In this document: positions 36,111-47,499 of the stretch, piece by piece
Layout of the letters: the number at the start of each line of letters is the position of its first letter
How positions within the stretch are numbered: position 1 is the first letter of the stretch
From: Dryocosmus kuriphilus
Lineage: Eukaryota > Arthropoda > Insecta > Hymenoptera > Cynipidae
Direction of reading: 5' to 3'
Assembly (NCBI GenBank): GCA_038277395.1
Contig: CM076190.1
Location: forward strand, 252,809,989-252,873,988
Length of the DNA: 64,000 nt
The notes under the pieces: model-generated
What the model saw: the letters and a program-made list of their open reading frames with translations, nothing else
What the model was told of the DNA's origin: nothing
The model's database searches: none
Translations under genes and position numbers: made by a program

Positions 36111-36453
36111 GCAGCTCTCTTCCGCGAAGATTCATTTGAAAATGTGTGCCGAATAATTTGCAATGTTTTTGCGATAGTTAATTTGGATGGTGGAATCATT
36201 TGAGCGCCTGGACAGTTGTTTAGTTACCGATTATCCGGACCTGCCTACGAAACACTTACAGTTTACTCGCATTTAGTAATATATTTTAAGGTCACGCAAT
36301 GATTGTTATTTTCCATACGTCCTCTGGCACCTCCAGGAGCCCTGCTTATCGCTGTAGAATTTATCGCTTGTCTATCCTACCTTGCTTTTGAATCTTATGA
36401 AGTGGAATTTATAACCGTTTCAGTAGGAATAAATTTTGATCGATGCATATATG
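36111..36453. other. probable LINE 3' untranslated region, nothing else seen
   Basis: Follows the stop of the jockey-like LINE and precedes the Tc1 element. There is no clear poly(A) or repeat tail, so the LINE 3' end cannot be placed. A 63-codon frame in it has no recognisable content. Confidence 0.4.
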
Positions 36454-36455
36454 TA

Positions 36456-37692
36456 CAGTCCGTTCAACAAAAAAGGAATCGCGATTATTCGTAAACCATA
36501 AAAGATATTTCATTCCTCTGTTTTTAAAATTAAAGGTCACTAAAAAGGCTACGGCGAAAATATTCCTTAGTTTCAGTATCACTCGAACTGTCGCAGAGAA
36601 AACACGTAAATCGAAATGTTTGCTGCGTACGCGAAAATTTTTGAAGCTGTCTTCTTGTGCTCACATCCGCTAGGTCCCAAAATGGAGCAAGCTACATGTG
36701 CAAAACATACAAAAAGGTCGAAAAAGTTTGTGCAAAAGTGGGTGCAACGCTTTAAAGACACAAAAAGTTCCGATGATTTGCCTGGAAGAGGCAGTTCTCG
36801 AGGAATGACGCCAAAGGAGGATAAAGTCATCGTCCAGTTGTTTACGCGCATCCCCACTCTAACACAGCTTCAAGCTAATGATCGGCTAGCTAACTAGAAC
36901 TCAGAATTAACTCTATTCGAGACGGTTTAGCCAATGCTGGAGTACAGTACCGTACGATGAGACAAAAACCCCTCCTTTCGGAAATCCACATGACTAAACG
37001 CAAGGCGTGGGCTACAGAAAATATTGACCGCGACTGGTCAAATGCTGTGTTTTCTGAAGAAGCGTCATTCTAGTCATGGGTTGCCGTAAAACATGTCTGG
37101 ACCACTGCTAATGAGCGTTTCGTCTAGCGAACCGTAAAACACCCCATTAAAATTAATGTTTGAGGATGCTATTATAAGGGTCGTTTTGGTCGTTTGGAAT
37201 CTTTTACGGAGAATTTGAATGCTCAAAAAATTCTCCAAATTTATCAGCGTGGTCTTTTTGAGGTCAGTAAAGAATTTCTTTGGAGCTCAAAGGGAAGATT
37301 GGGTCCTGCAAGGAGATAACGACCCTAAGCATTGCAGTCGCCTCTGGACCTCTTAGAAACTAAAAAATGGCGTCTTCGCAGTCTCCCGATGCCAACCCCA
37401 TTGAGAATGTTTGGTCAGTCATGAAGAGAAAAACTTACAGGGAAGCGGATGTCCACCCTGAAACAGCTCTCTCTTCATATTAGAAAAATATGGAGTCACT
37501 TCCCACTGAATATGCCGAATCCCTTGTCGAAATTATGCCTAGAAGGTGCCAAGTTATTTTGGACAGTGGTGGAGATTGGACGACGTATTAAGTAAGATCG
37601 CCGTAGCCCTTTTGGAGACCTTTAATTTGAATAAAAGAGAAATTAAATACCTTTTATAGTTTACGAATAATCGCGATTCCTTTTTGCCCGAT
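36456..37692 (+). mobile_element. Tc1-like transposon, strongly decayed
   Basis: The left end after TA reads CAGTCCGTTCAACAAAAAAG. The inner part of the repeat (GGAATCGCGATTATTCGTAA) recurs inverted at 37659-37683. The last bases at the right are damaged. The coding remnant (36616-37592) has RSKKFVQKWVQRFKDTKSSD and PGRG near the start, and ENVFWSVMK-like and DWTTY remnants at the end, matching the Tc1 at 15028-16134. Many stops and small deletions are present, so it is older than that copy. Confidence 0.82.
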
Positions 37693-37969
37693 ATTACTTT
37701 ATAAATTTGTGGATACTCATATTTAATACACATAAACCTTTTCATTTTACTTTATATTACTTTAAGTAAAGTCTTAAAGACTGGAAAAATTTATTTTTTA
37801 TTTTATTTCTGTTTATTCTATTTCAAGAATATTAACGACATGTCTACTACTATGTAAACCAATAAAATATTTCAGTTTCTACTTGTAACCTTTAAGCTAT
37901 GCTCTAAGAAAATCTTTGTACGAAGGTGAATTACCGTTAATAAACTAAGTCAAATCAAAACGGTTTTAA

Positions 37970-39540
37970 AAGTTTAAGGGGATTCTGAGAAGATTTAAAA
38001 TATTTTAATATATTTTTTAAAATTTTGAAGAATTTCAGAGAATTTCAAGGTATCTTAAGTGACTTTAACAACCTTGAAAAATTTAAAGAGATCTTAAAGT
38101 CTTTTGAAAAAATTAGAAGAGATATTAATGGATTTTAGGAGATATAAAATGATTTTGGGTATTTTTAATGAATTTCAAGGAACTTTAAGGCATTTCAAAA
38201 TATTTTAAAGGATTCGAAGGGTTATGAATGATTTTTTAAATTTTGAAGTCATCTTAAAAATATCTCAAAGTACATTAATAGAATTAAAAAGAATTTTCAA
38301 AATTTCAAAAGATTTTAAGTGATTTTAAGGAGTTTCAGGAGATTTTAAGGGATTTAAAAATTTTTAAAAGTATTTCAAAAGACCTAAAATGATCCGAAAG
38401 GAATTGAATGGAATTTACAAGAGATTTATCAGAGATTTTAAGAGATTTTTGGGTAATTTTTAGAGATTCCAAGGCATTTAAAAATACTTTAAAGGAGTTC
38501 AAGTTATTTTAGTTCATTCTCAAGGGTTTGGAGTGACTTTAAAAATGTCTCAAAGTTTTTTAATAGATCTTAAATCATTTTTGAAGGTTTGAAAAGATTT
38601 AAAATAATTTAATGTCTCTTAAAATACTTTTAAATTTTTTCTAAATTTCTTGATATCGCTTGAGATCCTTCCTAATTAAAAAATTGTTTTGAAATCTGTT
38701 AAAAAGTTTTGGAATATTTTTCAAATCACCTAAAATATTTGAAAATTAATTAAAATAATTTGAACTCCTTAAAAATAATTTGTGAAGCCTTCATCTCCAT
38801 TAAATATATCCAAAAATTGCACAAGCCTCATAAGATAATTTAAAGTTTTTTTGAAATCCCTTGGAATTCTTCAAATTAATTCAAAATGACTTTAAATCTG
38901 TTGAAGATCCTGAAACTTTTTAAATTCATTACAAAACCTTTCAAATTCTTTAAAATCATGTAAAGCTTGAGAAATACTTAAAAGTTTTTGAAATCCTTTA
39001 GAATCCCCAGAAACTCTTTAAATTCGATAAAGTCGCTTGACGTCTTTTAAACTTTTAGAATGTCTTTTAAATATATAAGGATACTTTGAGAGGGTTTTTA
39101 AAATCCTTGTACATTCTTGAAAATCATTAAAAATCTCTTGAAATCTTTTAAAATATTTTGAAATCACTTGAACTCCTTTCAAATGTTTTTCTAATGCCTT
39201 AATGTATCTTAGAAATTTCCAAAAATATCATAATTCCCTTAAAATGCTTTAAAGTTTTATATTTAGTGTTACTTTTATGCTTCAAAGTACCTTGAAAATT
39301 CGTTTAAATTCGTAAAATTCACTCATAATTACTTGAAATATTTGGGGAACCTTGAAACTCTTTCAAGTTCTTCAAGAAATCTTTAAAATTATTTTAAGTC
39401 ACTTTAGATATCTTAAAATCCATTAAAATCACTTTGAAGTTCTTCAAAATCCTTTAAAGTCGCTGTTTATATCTCTTAAAATCTCTTTAAATTATTTTAA
39501 ATCATTTAGAATCTCTCGGAATCTCATAAAGTTTCCTTAG
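37970..39540. repeat. AT-rich array of AGATTTTAAAG-type words that reverses orientation midway
   Basis: From about 37970 to 38640 the sequence is dense in words such as GATTTTAAGGGATTT, AGAATTTC and TTTCAAGG. From about 38640 to 39540 the complementary words dominate: AAATCCTTTAAAAT, CTTGAAATC, AAATCACTT. The pattern is an imperfect inverted repeat built from short degenerate units, with no coding sequence. The short gap 37693-37969 before it holds nothing I recognise. Confidence 0.65.
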
Positions 39541-39801
39541 TATTGTTTAAGAAAGAAATGGTGCGAAGAAAGAGGTATTTTAAATAATGAAAATGTTTTG
39601 TTTTCTGTTACAGGTGAGTTTATGTTCTCTCCTTGATAATTATTGGTACAAATTATGTGAGTATTATTATTTAGAAACATACTTATACAAAAAATATCTA
39701 CTTTATCCAAAGAATTATTTGGACCAGTAATCTATGAAAATTGATTAATTATCTAATTATCCAGGTCAATAAAATAACGCCAATATTTCAAAGTTATGTC
39801 C
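39541..39801. repeat. repeat fragment also found beyond the retrovirus (46640-46725)
   Basis: The stretch near 39710-39790 (ATTATTTGGACCAGTAAT, then CCAGGTCAATAAAATAACGC) matches 46640-46725 in the same orientation. The copies lie on either side of the endogenous retrovirus but not at its borders. They are therefore an older dispersed repeat, perhaps the body of the tRNA-headed sequence at 46541, rather than a target duplication. Confidence 0.5.
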
Positions 39802-40022
39802 TGTTGTCCTCGACTTTTTCTCGTTGACTTTTTAAAAAGGACAAGAGGCTCTTGGGAAGGGGAATTAGGGTTCCAAGGTAGACTTTAGGTAAGTTATACG
39901 GGTTTATTGATACATTTAATAATATGTTACAACTGGACAATCGAGCTAGAAGGTGACTGCGTGTCTTTGAGCAGCGTGGCTTATATATATTTTTGTTATC
40001 TGTTGCAAGTAGCGAGTCAACA
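39802..40022 (-). repeat. 3' LTR of the endogenous retrovirus
   Basis: 221 bp, TGTT...AACA ends, aligning over its length with 46223-46442. Shared words include GACTTTTTAAAAAGGACA and AAGTTATACGGGT. A TATA-like TTATATATAT block lies at 39980-39989 on the plus strand. The two LTRs differ at numerous positions, so insertion is not recent. Confidence 0.85.
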
Positions 40023-40034
40023 TCTCCTTCCTCC
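40023..40034 (-). promoter_or_regulatory. polypurine tract
   Basis: On the minus strand GGAGGAAGGAGA directly precedes the 3' LTR, the position and composition required for plus-strand DNA priming in LTR retroelements. Confidence 0.75.
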
Positions 40035-40199
40035 GGGAAGACTTGTTCCTACAAGTGAAGATCCGGTATTTTGTTTCTCATGGGGCTCCCTGATGATCTT
40101 GTGGGTACCATGAATGCTGCGTGGGCTGATGTTTCACTGGGCTGATGATAGATTACCGTGTGGTTCCTGGTCCTGTAGATTGTTTTTCCACAGGGTGTT

Positions 40200-41840
40200 G
40201 TTAAACAAAGTCTGCGTATTACATGTCGTAGTTCACATTTCCGAAGGCCGGCGAATATGAGAATGGCAAGGCTAGTGCATTCCGGACGTTCTAGTGTGGT
40301 TGTTCCTGTTTGCCACCAGAAGTGTTGTCTTCTGGATTTAAGCAGCTCCTCGTAGCCAGACTAGGCTTCTGCTAGTGTGGCAGCTGATTTCCTGAGTTGC
40401 GTGAGGTCGATCTGCGTCCTGTGGAATACAGGTAGCTTCACTTCTGAGTCATTTACAAAAGAGACTACAATGGCGGAGAAATTAAAGGATATTTGGTTCT
40501 CTGTGACAGGATCTCCCTCGGAGAAGTGAGTTGCTGGAAGAAATATCTCCGTGTCTGTTAGGGACATGCAATGGTCATTCAGCGTAAGTTTAATCTTGCA
40601 GAAATGGTCCTCTCCAGATACATTAGAGTCGTTGTTACTGACGTGTGTATACTGGCTTCCGTCTGGCATTAAGGCTACTGTTCCTTCGTATATGCCATCG
40701 TATATGTATTGGCGGCATATGGTCTATGGGTATGGTAAGCTGGTGAATTTCATGATGTTGTAAATCTCCTTGCTGGGGATCGGCGTGTGGATGTTATATA
40801 TCAGACGCCAATTGTCTAGCGCTATGTCAACTTGGCTGATGCGTAGATATAGGAAATAGTTGTCTTCATCCAGCTGGAAAGGTAGGTCTGTCAGTAGGTT
40901 CTCCCTGATTGCGCTGAGGCTCTTAATAAAGTTCTCTGGCGGGATGATCCTTGGAGATATTTTGCCACTTTTTGCTTCGCTGACTGCATCTTCTAGGGTC
41001 TTCCAGAATCTCTACCGCTACTTCGAGGTGTAGTTCCAGTTCTAGGAGGGAATTTAACACTTGGTCGTTGAATCCCAATGTATTGGTCGTGCTGATCTTT
41101 TGTATCGCAATGGTTTCCAATTTAGTTAGATCCAAATTCTGTTGATCCTTAATTGTTTCCAATTTTTGTATCGTGAATTGGATGAGACTTATTTGATTCC
41201 TAATGAGTACCACAATCCATTTTGATGTGTTGTAGACTTCGTCTATGTCGTTGTTGATTTTCTCTGCGTTGTCCGCACTCATAGATCCAAATAGGAATTT
41301 TATTCCAGACCCGATGAAGTTAAACAGGCCTCGTTTGGTTCGTTGGGGACCGATTCGTTGCAGAGCGTTAATGCTGTATTTCATCTTCAGAATCCTTTCT
41401 CTGGCTACTTTGATACTCTGCGCCATTGTGCATCCTTGGTAGCTTCTGTATTTTTCTGCGAGTCGACTGACGTGTATTACCAGCTGAATTACATCTGTTT
41501 TGATGTCCAATAGTTCCAAAAAGTTGATAGCGTTCCAGATCTCGCGGTATATCCTGGTCTCGAATAGTTTCTCTTGTATCACAGGTTGCCTTGCCTCCGT
41601 GATGTTGTAGGATCCATTGCTTTGTGTGGGCTATGATCTGTTGCTGACTTTGAATTTTCCGGACTATCTTCGGGAGTCTTGTTTTAATTTTGTAGTGTTG
41701 TTCCAACTCTAGCATTTTGAGTACTCTGTATGTGAGTTTCATTGCTGTGGTGAGCACGCTTTCTCCCCTTGGCAGAGAGTGAGCTCGATGGTTATTTTGT
41801 TTTCTCCCCTCTCGTCCTTCCACAGGATTTCTGCGAGTTA
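40200..41840 (-). pseudogene. env: envelope (F-like) remnant of the endogenous retrovirus
   Basis: The open segment 41582-40923 carries a furin-type site RTKR (41342-41331) followed by a hydrophobic, glycine-containing fusion-peptide-like stretch, then a long helical region with few breaks. This layout is that of errantivirus envelopes of the baculovirus F type. A second open piece is at 40669-40361. The N-terminal part upstream of 41582 and the C-terminal membrane region are broken by stops and frameshifts. It is therefore a relic, although the central part is the best preserved coding block of the element. Confidence 0.78.
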
Positions 41841-42339
41841 CGGAAGATCGTCTGTTGTTCTGTAGATTGCGCCGTTGATTTGAAAATAGGGTTTCGTTGT
41901 TTTATGTAGGTATATCTCTGACACGGCTTGACGTCGGACCTTGTTGTGTAAGTCTTCGTCGGTCATTTCTGTGAAATTTAGCGTTTGTTCATTATTAAAT
42001 TGTTTCAATCTTTGTAGGTCGTTGGTTATATAGTTTTTTGCCTTCCTATTCTTCTGCGTATCCCTTCATTTGGCATTTTTCCAAGTATGATTCGTGTATA
42101 CATATCCAACTTTCCTTTCGTGGTGATCAGGTTGTTGTCATCTTCTTTCGTTGGTTGTGTGTTCTCTTGGCTGCTTTCCCCCGAGAGTGTTCTTTCCAAA
42201 TCCTCTATTACTTCTTGCTCTTCTGACGTTGGTGGGTTTCTGTTGGAGAGTATTTTTTCTATGTTGTCCAGTGCTTCTTCGTTAACGGGAAATGCTCTTC
42301 TAAGGGCATCCGCGTTAGTGTTTAATTTCTCTTTTTTCT

Positions 42340-43900
42340 AGATAACTTCAGGATAGTAATCTGCGAGCTTCTGGGTCAGACGAAACAGACGGGATGACAT
42401 ATTGTCGTGTCGCGCTGTAACCAGACCTTTTGATAGGTTGGTGGTCGGTGTACATCTTGAAATTCTGCCCATATAGAAGGCGTTTATATTGTTTAATACC
42501 CCATGTTATTGCAGTGAGTTCCTTCTCTGTTGCAGAATAATTTTTTCCTGCTTTGCACAGGCTTCTACTGGCGTATGACACTAGGTGCTCTTTTCCTGGT
42601 CATCTAGCTGACTTAGAATGACGCCTAATCCTTCGTTTGATGCATGCGTGTTCAGTATAAATTCTTTGCCGGTGTCCGGGTGTTTCAGTATTGGGTAAGA
42701 TGTGAGCTTGATTTTTAGTTCGTTGAAGGCCTTCTCACATTAAGGAGTCCACTCGTATGCGATGTTCTTTGCTTTTAATTGGTTGAGTGGTGCGGCTTAC
42801 TTTGCAAAGTTCTCTATGAACTTCCTGTAGTAGGAGGCGAGTCCCATGAATCTCTCGAGTTCTTTGACATTTTTGGGTTGTGGGTAGTTGATCACTTTAT
42901 CCACGTTTTTTTTTCAGTGTCTTCACGACTTCTGGTCCTACCGAATGACCCAGGTATTCGAATTCGCTCTCCATATACTTGCACATGTCTGGCTGTAAGA
43001 CTAGCTTCGTTTCTCAGATACGGTCAAAGACTGCTTTCAGGTTTTGCAGATGTTCCTCGGCCGTGTCTCCGACTACTATGAGGTCATCTAGGTAAATAAA
43101 GCAGATGTTACCAATCAAACCCTTTAGTTTAAAATTCACCATTCTTTGGTAAGTTGCAGGTCTGTTGATCAGGCCCATGGACATACGTGACCATTTCCAG
43201 TGGCCATTGTGTGTTGAAAAGGCAGTCTTCTCTATATCTTCCTTGGCCATTTTTACCTGCTAAAATCCATTGGCCATGTCAAAACAGCTCATGAATTTGG
43301 CTTTGCCCAATAGGCAATGTAGTTCTTCGATTGAAGTCAGCGGGTAGTTATTTTGTCTAGTGAACTCGTTCTGTTTCCCAAATTCCATTACCAATCTCCA
43401 TTTTTGTATCCCACTGCTGTCTATCTTTTTCTTTGCAAGCCATACGTTTGCCTGGTATGGGGAGAATGATGGTTGGATTAGACCCTTCCTTGATCTGTCG
43501 CTCTATTTCCGGTTGGAATGCGATAGGGTGTCTGTATAGAGGCACACTGATGGGTTTATTCGTATTCAGTTTCATGTGATGTTCTTCATTTGAAACAGTT
43601 GACCTTTCGTCCCCTGACAAATAAAATATGCCGTTATATTCGACTATTAAATCCTGTAGCTTACTTTTGATTGGTGTTTCTAAATGGTCGAGATTACTTC
43701 TTGTCAATAGTCCTTTTACTCTTTCCTGGTGTGCTTTGTTTGCCGAAAAGATTGGCAAAGTTACTTCCTGTTTGTATATTATTTGCAGCAATTTCTTCCT
43801 TTCTTCATTGTGTATTTCTTTGTTAAGTACTTGTTGTGCGAGTTGGGTTTTAACTGACTTATTTTGTGTTTGCACTGGATTTTCGAATTTCTCAATCATG
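42340..43900 (-). pseudogene. pol: pol: reverse transcriptase and RNase H, broken
   Basis: Pieces in order on the minus strand: the linker and RT start (43899-43357, with PLYRHPIAFQPEIERQ), the palm (43250-43014) with catalytic YLDD at 43094-43083, and RNase H (42581-42348) with SYASRSLCKAGKNYSATEKE and YTDHQPI. An NTNADAL motif near 42310 marks the end of RNase H in Gypsy-type pols. Gaps between pieces are frameshifts and stops. No enzyme can be made. Confidence 0.85.
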
Positions 43901-43979
43901 ATGTCGTTTTTTTTTTTCTAAGTCATGTCCCCATTATAATTGATCGTGAGGATTTTCTTCGGCTTTTCTCCGTTGTTTT

Positions 43980-44400
43980 GGTAAATACCGTGCAAGATTC
44001 ATTTTCCTGAGGTGATGAAATCTCCCTGTGGTAAAGTCATTGATATGCTGTTTGTCGCCACTCTAATGTGAAATATCATCGGATTGTAGTCACCGTGAAG
44101 TGGGATTTTCACTGCTGGAAAATCTAGAGTGCTGGTTCTGAAATTTATTTTGGCCTTGTATGCAGTAAGCCAGTCTCGACCCAGAATACCATCGTATTCG
44201 GTTGGGAAATTATTCTTAACGACTTGGAAGCTATGCTCATGGGTTTTTGATGTCAAAGTGTGCATGACACAAGCACTGTGTGTATGCCGTTGACAATCTC
44301 GAATTTTCGTCTGTTTTCTATGAGGATTTTCTGTGGCATACAACTCTTCCCCAGACATGATGTCTTTATGAAAGATTCTGGACTTCCACTATCTACCAAT
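43980..44400 (-). pseudogene. pol: aspartic protease, broken
   Basis: The active-site LVDSG lies at 44399-44385 and is followed by SPESFIKTS. The open segment 44358-43999 includes EYDGILGRDWL, the second conserved protease motif (ILGxDWL) of Gypsy-group elements. A frameshift separates the active site from the remainder. Confidence 0.75.
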
Positions 44401-45720
44401 ATTCGTCCGTGAAGCCTGTGTCCTCGAAGCTGGATTCATACGGATTGGTGGCCGCTTCGTACTGAGGATAGAAATATTCGTCCTGGTCTTCTGCTTGGCT
44501 CACTTCGGGTACTGCTTCCTCTATTGCGTAGGTATTCCGTGGAGGGTCTTTGTTGTGAGGCCGTTCGTGGGAAAAATTTTGTCTTCCCTCTCTATTTTTT
44601 TGAGGTAACATTTGTCCCCGTTGTGTCCGTATTTTTTGCAGTATGTGCAGGTTTGTATTTTGTCAGACAGTGGTTTCATCGGTGGCTTGTATATTTCCTG
44701 TTTCAGTGGTAGTTCTGCGTGTTGATTCTTCATCATTAACCTTCTTTGGTGTTGTTCTGTTAAGCGCGATCACTCTCTCTCTTTGTCAAAAAACTCTTTT
44801 CCTCTTCTAATGCATTCTGATAAGCTTCATTCAACGTTGCTGGCATGGTGCAATGTACTTATGTTTCTTTCTCCGGTCGCAGGCATCTGATAAATTTTTT
44901 CACACCCGCTTCCCTTTCTTCTTGCCTCTTCATTTTCCTATATTCGGCTGGTGAAACATCGATTGCCCTTTGTATCTGCCTTTCTAGGTCTGCGTATCAT
45001 CTGACGAAAGTTTCTACTCTTTCATTCTTCATTTGGCACATTTGATTCCTTTCTTGCTGTAGCTGTTCTAAGCTTTTGCCTGTTTGGCCAAAAGCGAGAC
45101 GCAATTCCTCTATTATTTCAATGAAGGTAAGATCCCTTATCCGGCATACTGCCTGATGGGGTCCTCCTTTGAACTTCTTGGCTTTGCATCTTCTCAATAC
45201 CTCGTCGATTATCGCATTCTTTCCTTCGTTTGTTCCCCTGATTCCTTTTATGGTGAGTATTAGATCGTCTATGAAGGATTCAACTTCTGATTTCCCATCA
45301 TATTCGCTGATGCTTTCTAACAAACTTTTCACTCGTCTTTCTTGTGCTTCGTTCAATATCAGAAGGTCTTCGGCCAACGGTGCTGTTGGTTGGGGTATCG
45401 TAGGGAATGTTGGTGTTCCGGGTTTCGGAATTTTCAACTTCATTTCTTCCAATTGTCTATGTATGTTTTTTTGTCTCTTTCTGCATCATCCTGGCTTGTG
45501 TTTTATCCTCGAAATACTGATTTTTCATCCTTTCCGCTCCCACTGTCTGCATATCTTCCAATGATTGCGAGCGCAATATCATTTGCATACTCTCCACAAG
45601 ACTTTGATTCGCTTTGTTGTGTGCCATGACGATCCTCGTTTGGTGTACGTGGGGAAAGTATGAGTTGTCTTGAATTCTTTCGCAGAAATTAATACTCACC
45701 TCGGAGCTACTATCCCCTGA
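44393..45720 (-). pseudogene. gag: gag of the endogenous retrovirus, broken
   Basis: Three pieces: 45699-45457 (N-terminal), 45452-44997 (capsid-like, with SLLESISEYDGKSEVESF and a helical QLQQERNQMCQ region), and 44736-44521 with a CCHC zinc knuckle reading CTYCKKYGHNGDKC. The spacing CX2CX4HX4C is exact. The FXG-like SEYDGKSEVESFI motif is typical of Metaviridae capsids. Frameshifts separate the pieces. Confidence 0.75.
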
Positions 45721-46203
45721 ATCTTTGGATACGCTTGAGTCACTTCTGTATGAGTTTTTATTTGTCTTCCCTCATACATTTACTTACTCGGAGAGCATGA
45801 ACAAACCCGCGTTTTAGTGTTTTGCTTTTAAAGAAATTTAAAGTTATCGTACCCAAATTGCTATGATTAAACTTATTTCCTTGATCATTTCCTAAGTTCC
45901 TTTGGTTACACTATGTGCATGATCGTCCTCGTAGTGGTCACTTGAAGATGTCATCGGTCTGATCGATGTCCTCTGGTGAAGTCTTCTTCACGGGTCTCGG
46001 AAGCTTGAGCTCGAAATTTTCTCCCAAGATAAGTTTTTAGAGCGGACACGCTTAACCTAGCCGAAGATTGAGTTAAAAATCAGGATCTTAGATTTATAAA
46101 ACTCTCTCTTTGTCACCTTCCACAGACTGCAAGGAGGATTTATACTCGTGTCGCTCTAGAAGAAACTTATCTTTACCTTTTTGAAGGTGGTTTTGCCCCA
46201 TTG

Positions 46204-46220
46204 TCCTATCACGGTCGCCA
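46204..46220 (-). promoter_or_regulatory. primer-binding site
   Basis: Two bases inside the 5' LTR the minus strand reads TGGCGACCGTGATAGGA, starting with the TGG that complements a tRNA CCA end. The sequence resembles the tRNA-Arg type site known from some Drosophila Gypsy-group elements. The tRNA identity is recalled, not checked. Confidence 0.65.
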
Positions 46221-46222
46221 TT

Positions 46223-46442
46223 TGTTCTCCTCGACACTTTCTTGTTGACTTTTTAAAAAGGACAGAAGGCTCTTGGGAAGGGAAATTAGGTTACAATGTA
46301 GACTTTAGGTAAGTTATACGGGTATATTGATACATTTAATAATATGTTACAACTCGAGAATCGAACTAGGAAGTGACTGACTGTCTTTGAGCATTGTGGC
46401 TTATATAGATTCTTATTATCTGGTGTAAGTAGCGAGTCAACA
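46223..46442 (-). repeat. 5' LTR of the endogenous retrovirus
   Basis: 220 bp, TGTT...AACA ends, paired with 39802-40022. It would carry the promoter for minus-strand transcription into gag. Confidence 0.85.
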
Positions 46443-46540
46443 GTCAAGATTCGGTTAATTTATTCAGATTGAAATTTTACGGGCATAGATGCACATCTGC
46501 GTCACCCTGTAGGATGAGAAACGATAAACGATCTACTGAG

Positions 46541-46613
46541 GCCTTGGTGGCCTAATTGGAAAAAGCTCCCCTCGTGAATAGTGGCGTTCTTGGTTCAAAT
46601 CCGGGCCGAGGTA
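46541..46613 (+). tRNA. tRNA-like sequence (anticodon TGA position), probable pseudogene or SINE head
   Basis: 73 bases fold largely as a tRNA. The acceptor stem GCCTTGG pairs with CCGAGGT. The A box TGGCCTAATTGG and the B box GGTTCAAATCC are canonical. The T stem pairs fully with wobbles, and a T run follows at 46615-46620. The defects are G instead of T before the anticodon, a mismatch in the anticodon stem and a poor D stem. The TGA anticodon would read serine codons, but the long variable arm of tRNA-Ser is absent. A tRNA pseudogene or the head of a SINE is more likely than a working tRNA. Confidence 0.5.
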
Positions 46614-46756
46614 GATTTTTTCTCGTTTCTCCAAAACATTATTTGGAGCAGTAATTGCTACGAAATTAGTATCATAAATTAATAGTTTAATTATCCTGGT
46701 CGATAAAATAACACAAATATTTTTACCATTTTTGATTAATCTTATACGATCCTATC

Positions 46757-46892
46757 ATAAAATATTTATAAAGGTTAAAATTATCGAATTTAATTGAGTT
46801 AAAATTTATCAATAATATTAAATTTTAACCCAATTAATTTCGAAAATTTTATTAAATTAATATCATAACTAACAGGAATTTTCCAGTACGAG
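46757..46892. repeat. short AT-rich hairpin and spacer
   Basis: TTAAAATTATCGAATTTAATTGAGTTAAAATT (start near 46774) faces its imperfect reverse complement ending near 46860, giving a stem of about 40 bp. No coding content is present. The interval 46614-46756 holds only the repeat fragment shared with 39710-39790. Confidence 0.55.
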
Positions 46893-47125
46893 CACTCAGA
46901 GAAAGGATTGAATAGCGTGACCCGTAAAATGGTTGCTGTAACCAATTTAGTTGGATTCTGAGGAGCCGTCCCATTAGTTGGATGAGGTAGCCACTTTTAC
47001 TGGACACGCTGGTGTTGGTTTTGTCAGCCAACTGAGGTGGTGCGGTGAACCGTCCGCATAGTTGCTTCATCCAACTCTGCTGTAGTAGTCAACTAATTAT
47101 TGGGCCCGAACGACTTCTTACTTGG
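46893..47125. mobile_element. fragment of the CACTCA(A/G)AGAAA-ended element
   Basis: It begins CACTCAGAGAAAGGATTG and continues with TTAGTTGGAT and TTGTCAGCCAACTGAGG words shared with the fuller element at 50298-51207. Only the left part is present. It adjoins the start of duplicated block B. Confidence 0.5.
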
Positions 47126-47429
47126 TTGGAGTATCTTTGCGTTTTTATCTCACCTAGAGGGAATTTGGGAGGGGAATGGGATAGTTTGAATTGAGGAAAG
47201 TAAGGAAGGATAGGAGATGGGGGAGGGTATTGGGTAAGGGTGAAATTGAATGGAATAAAGGATAGGGCTGTATAAATAGTATGTGCAAAGAGTCGTAGTT
47301 CATAGTTAAATACGGCTAGTAAGGCGTGGAGCTAAACTGGAGCGATGGGATATAGTGATAGGGATAGGAGATATTATGGAATGGAAGGAGTGAAAAGACA
47401 GGGAGGAGAGAGTTTTTTCGCCTTACCCT

Positions 47430-47430
<1 letters not shown>

Positions 47431-47496
<66 letters not shown>
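47431..47496. repeat. (AG)n microsatellite, expanded in block B
   Basis: About 33 uninterrupted AG units. The same position in block C (59646-59654) has only about four, flanked by the same CCTTAGAGAG and GGAAAGATGG words, so the tract expanded after the duplication or contracted in C. Confidence 0.9.

Positions 47497-47499
<3 letters not shown>

Larger units (their letters stand above)
39802..46442 (-). mobile_element. errantivirus-type endogenous retrovirus, decayed, integrase not found
   Basis: Two ~220-bp LTRs (39802-40022, 46223-46442) enclose minus-strand gag, protease, RT, RNase H and env remnants. A primer-binding site and a polypurine tract sit exactly next to the LTRs. Flanking bases GTCC and GTCA are consistent with a worn 4-bp duplication. 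The internal region is about 6.2 kb. Between the RNase H end (about 42340) and the env-like region there is too little room for an integrase, and no HHCC or DDE pattern is readable. Gag and pol frames are broken repeatedly. Insect errantiviruses are Metaviridae that acquired an envelope related to baculovirus F proteins. Confidence 0.85.

Noticed and set aside
40923..41582. A domesticated host envelope (syncytin-like) gene
   Set aside because: The central block is open, but upstream and downstream parts are broken, no host promoter or splice site is apparent, and it stays in register with a decayed provirus.
39710..46725. Direct repeats flanking the retrovirus as a large target-site duplication
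   Set aside because: The matching stretches do not touch the LTR ends; the true flanking bases are only a worn 4-bp GTC(C/A).
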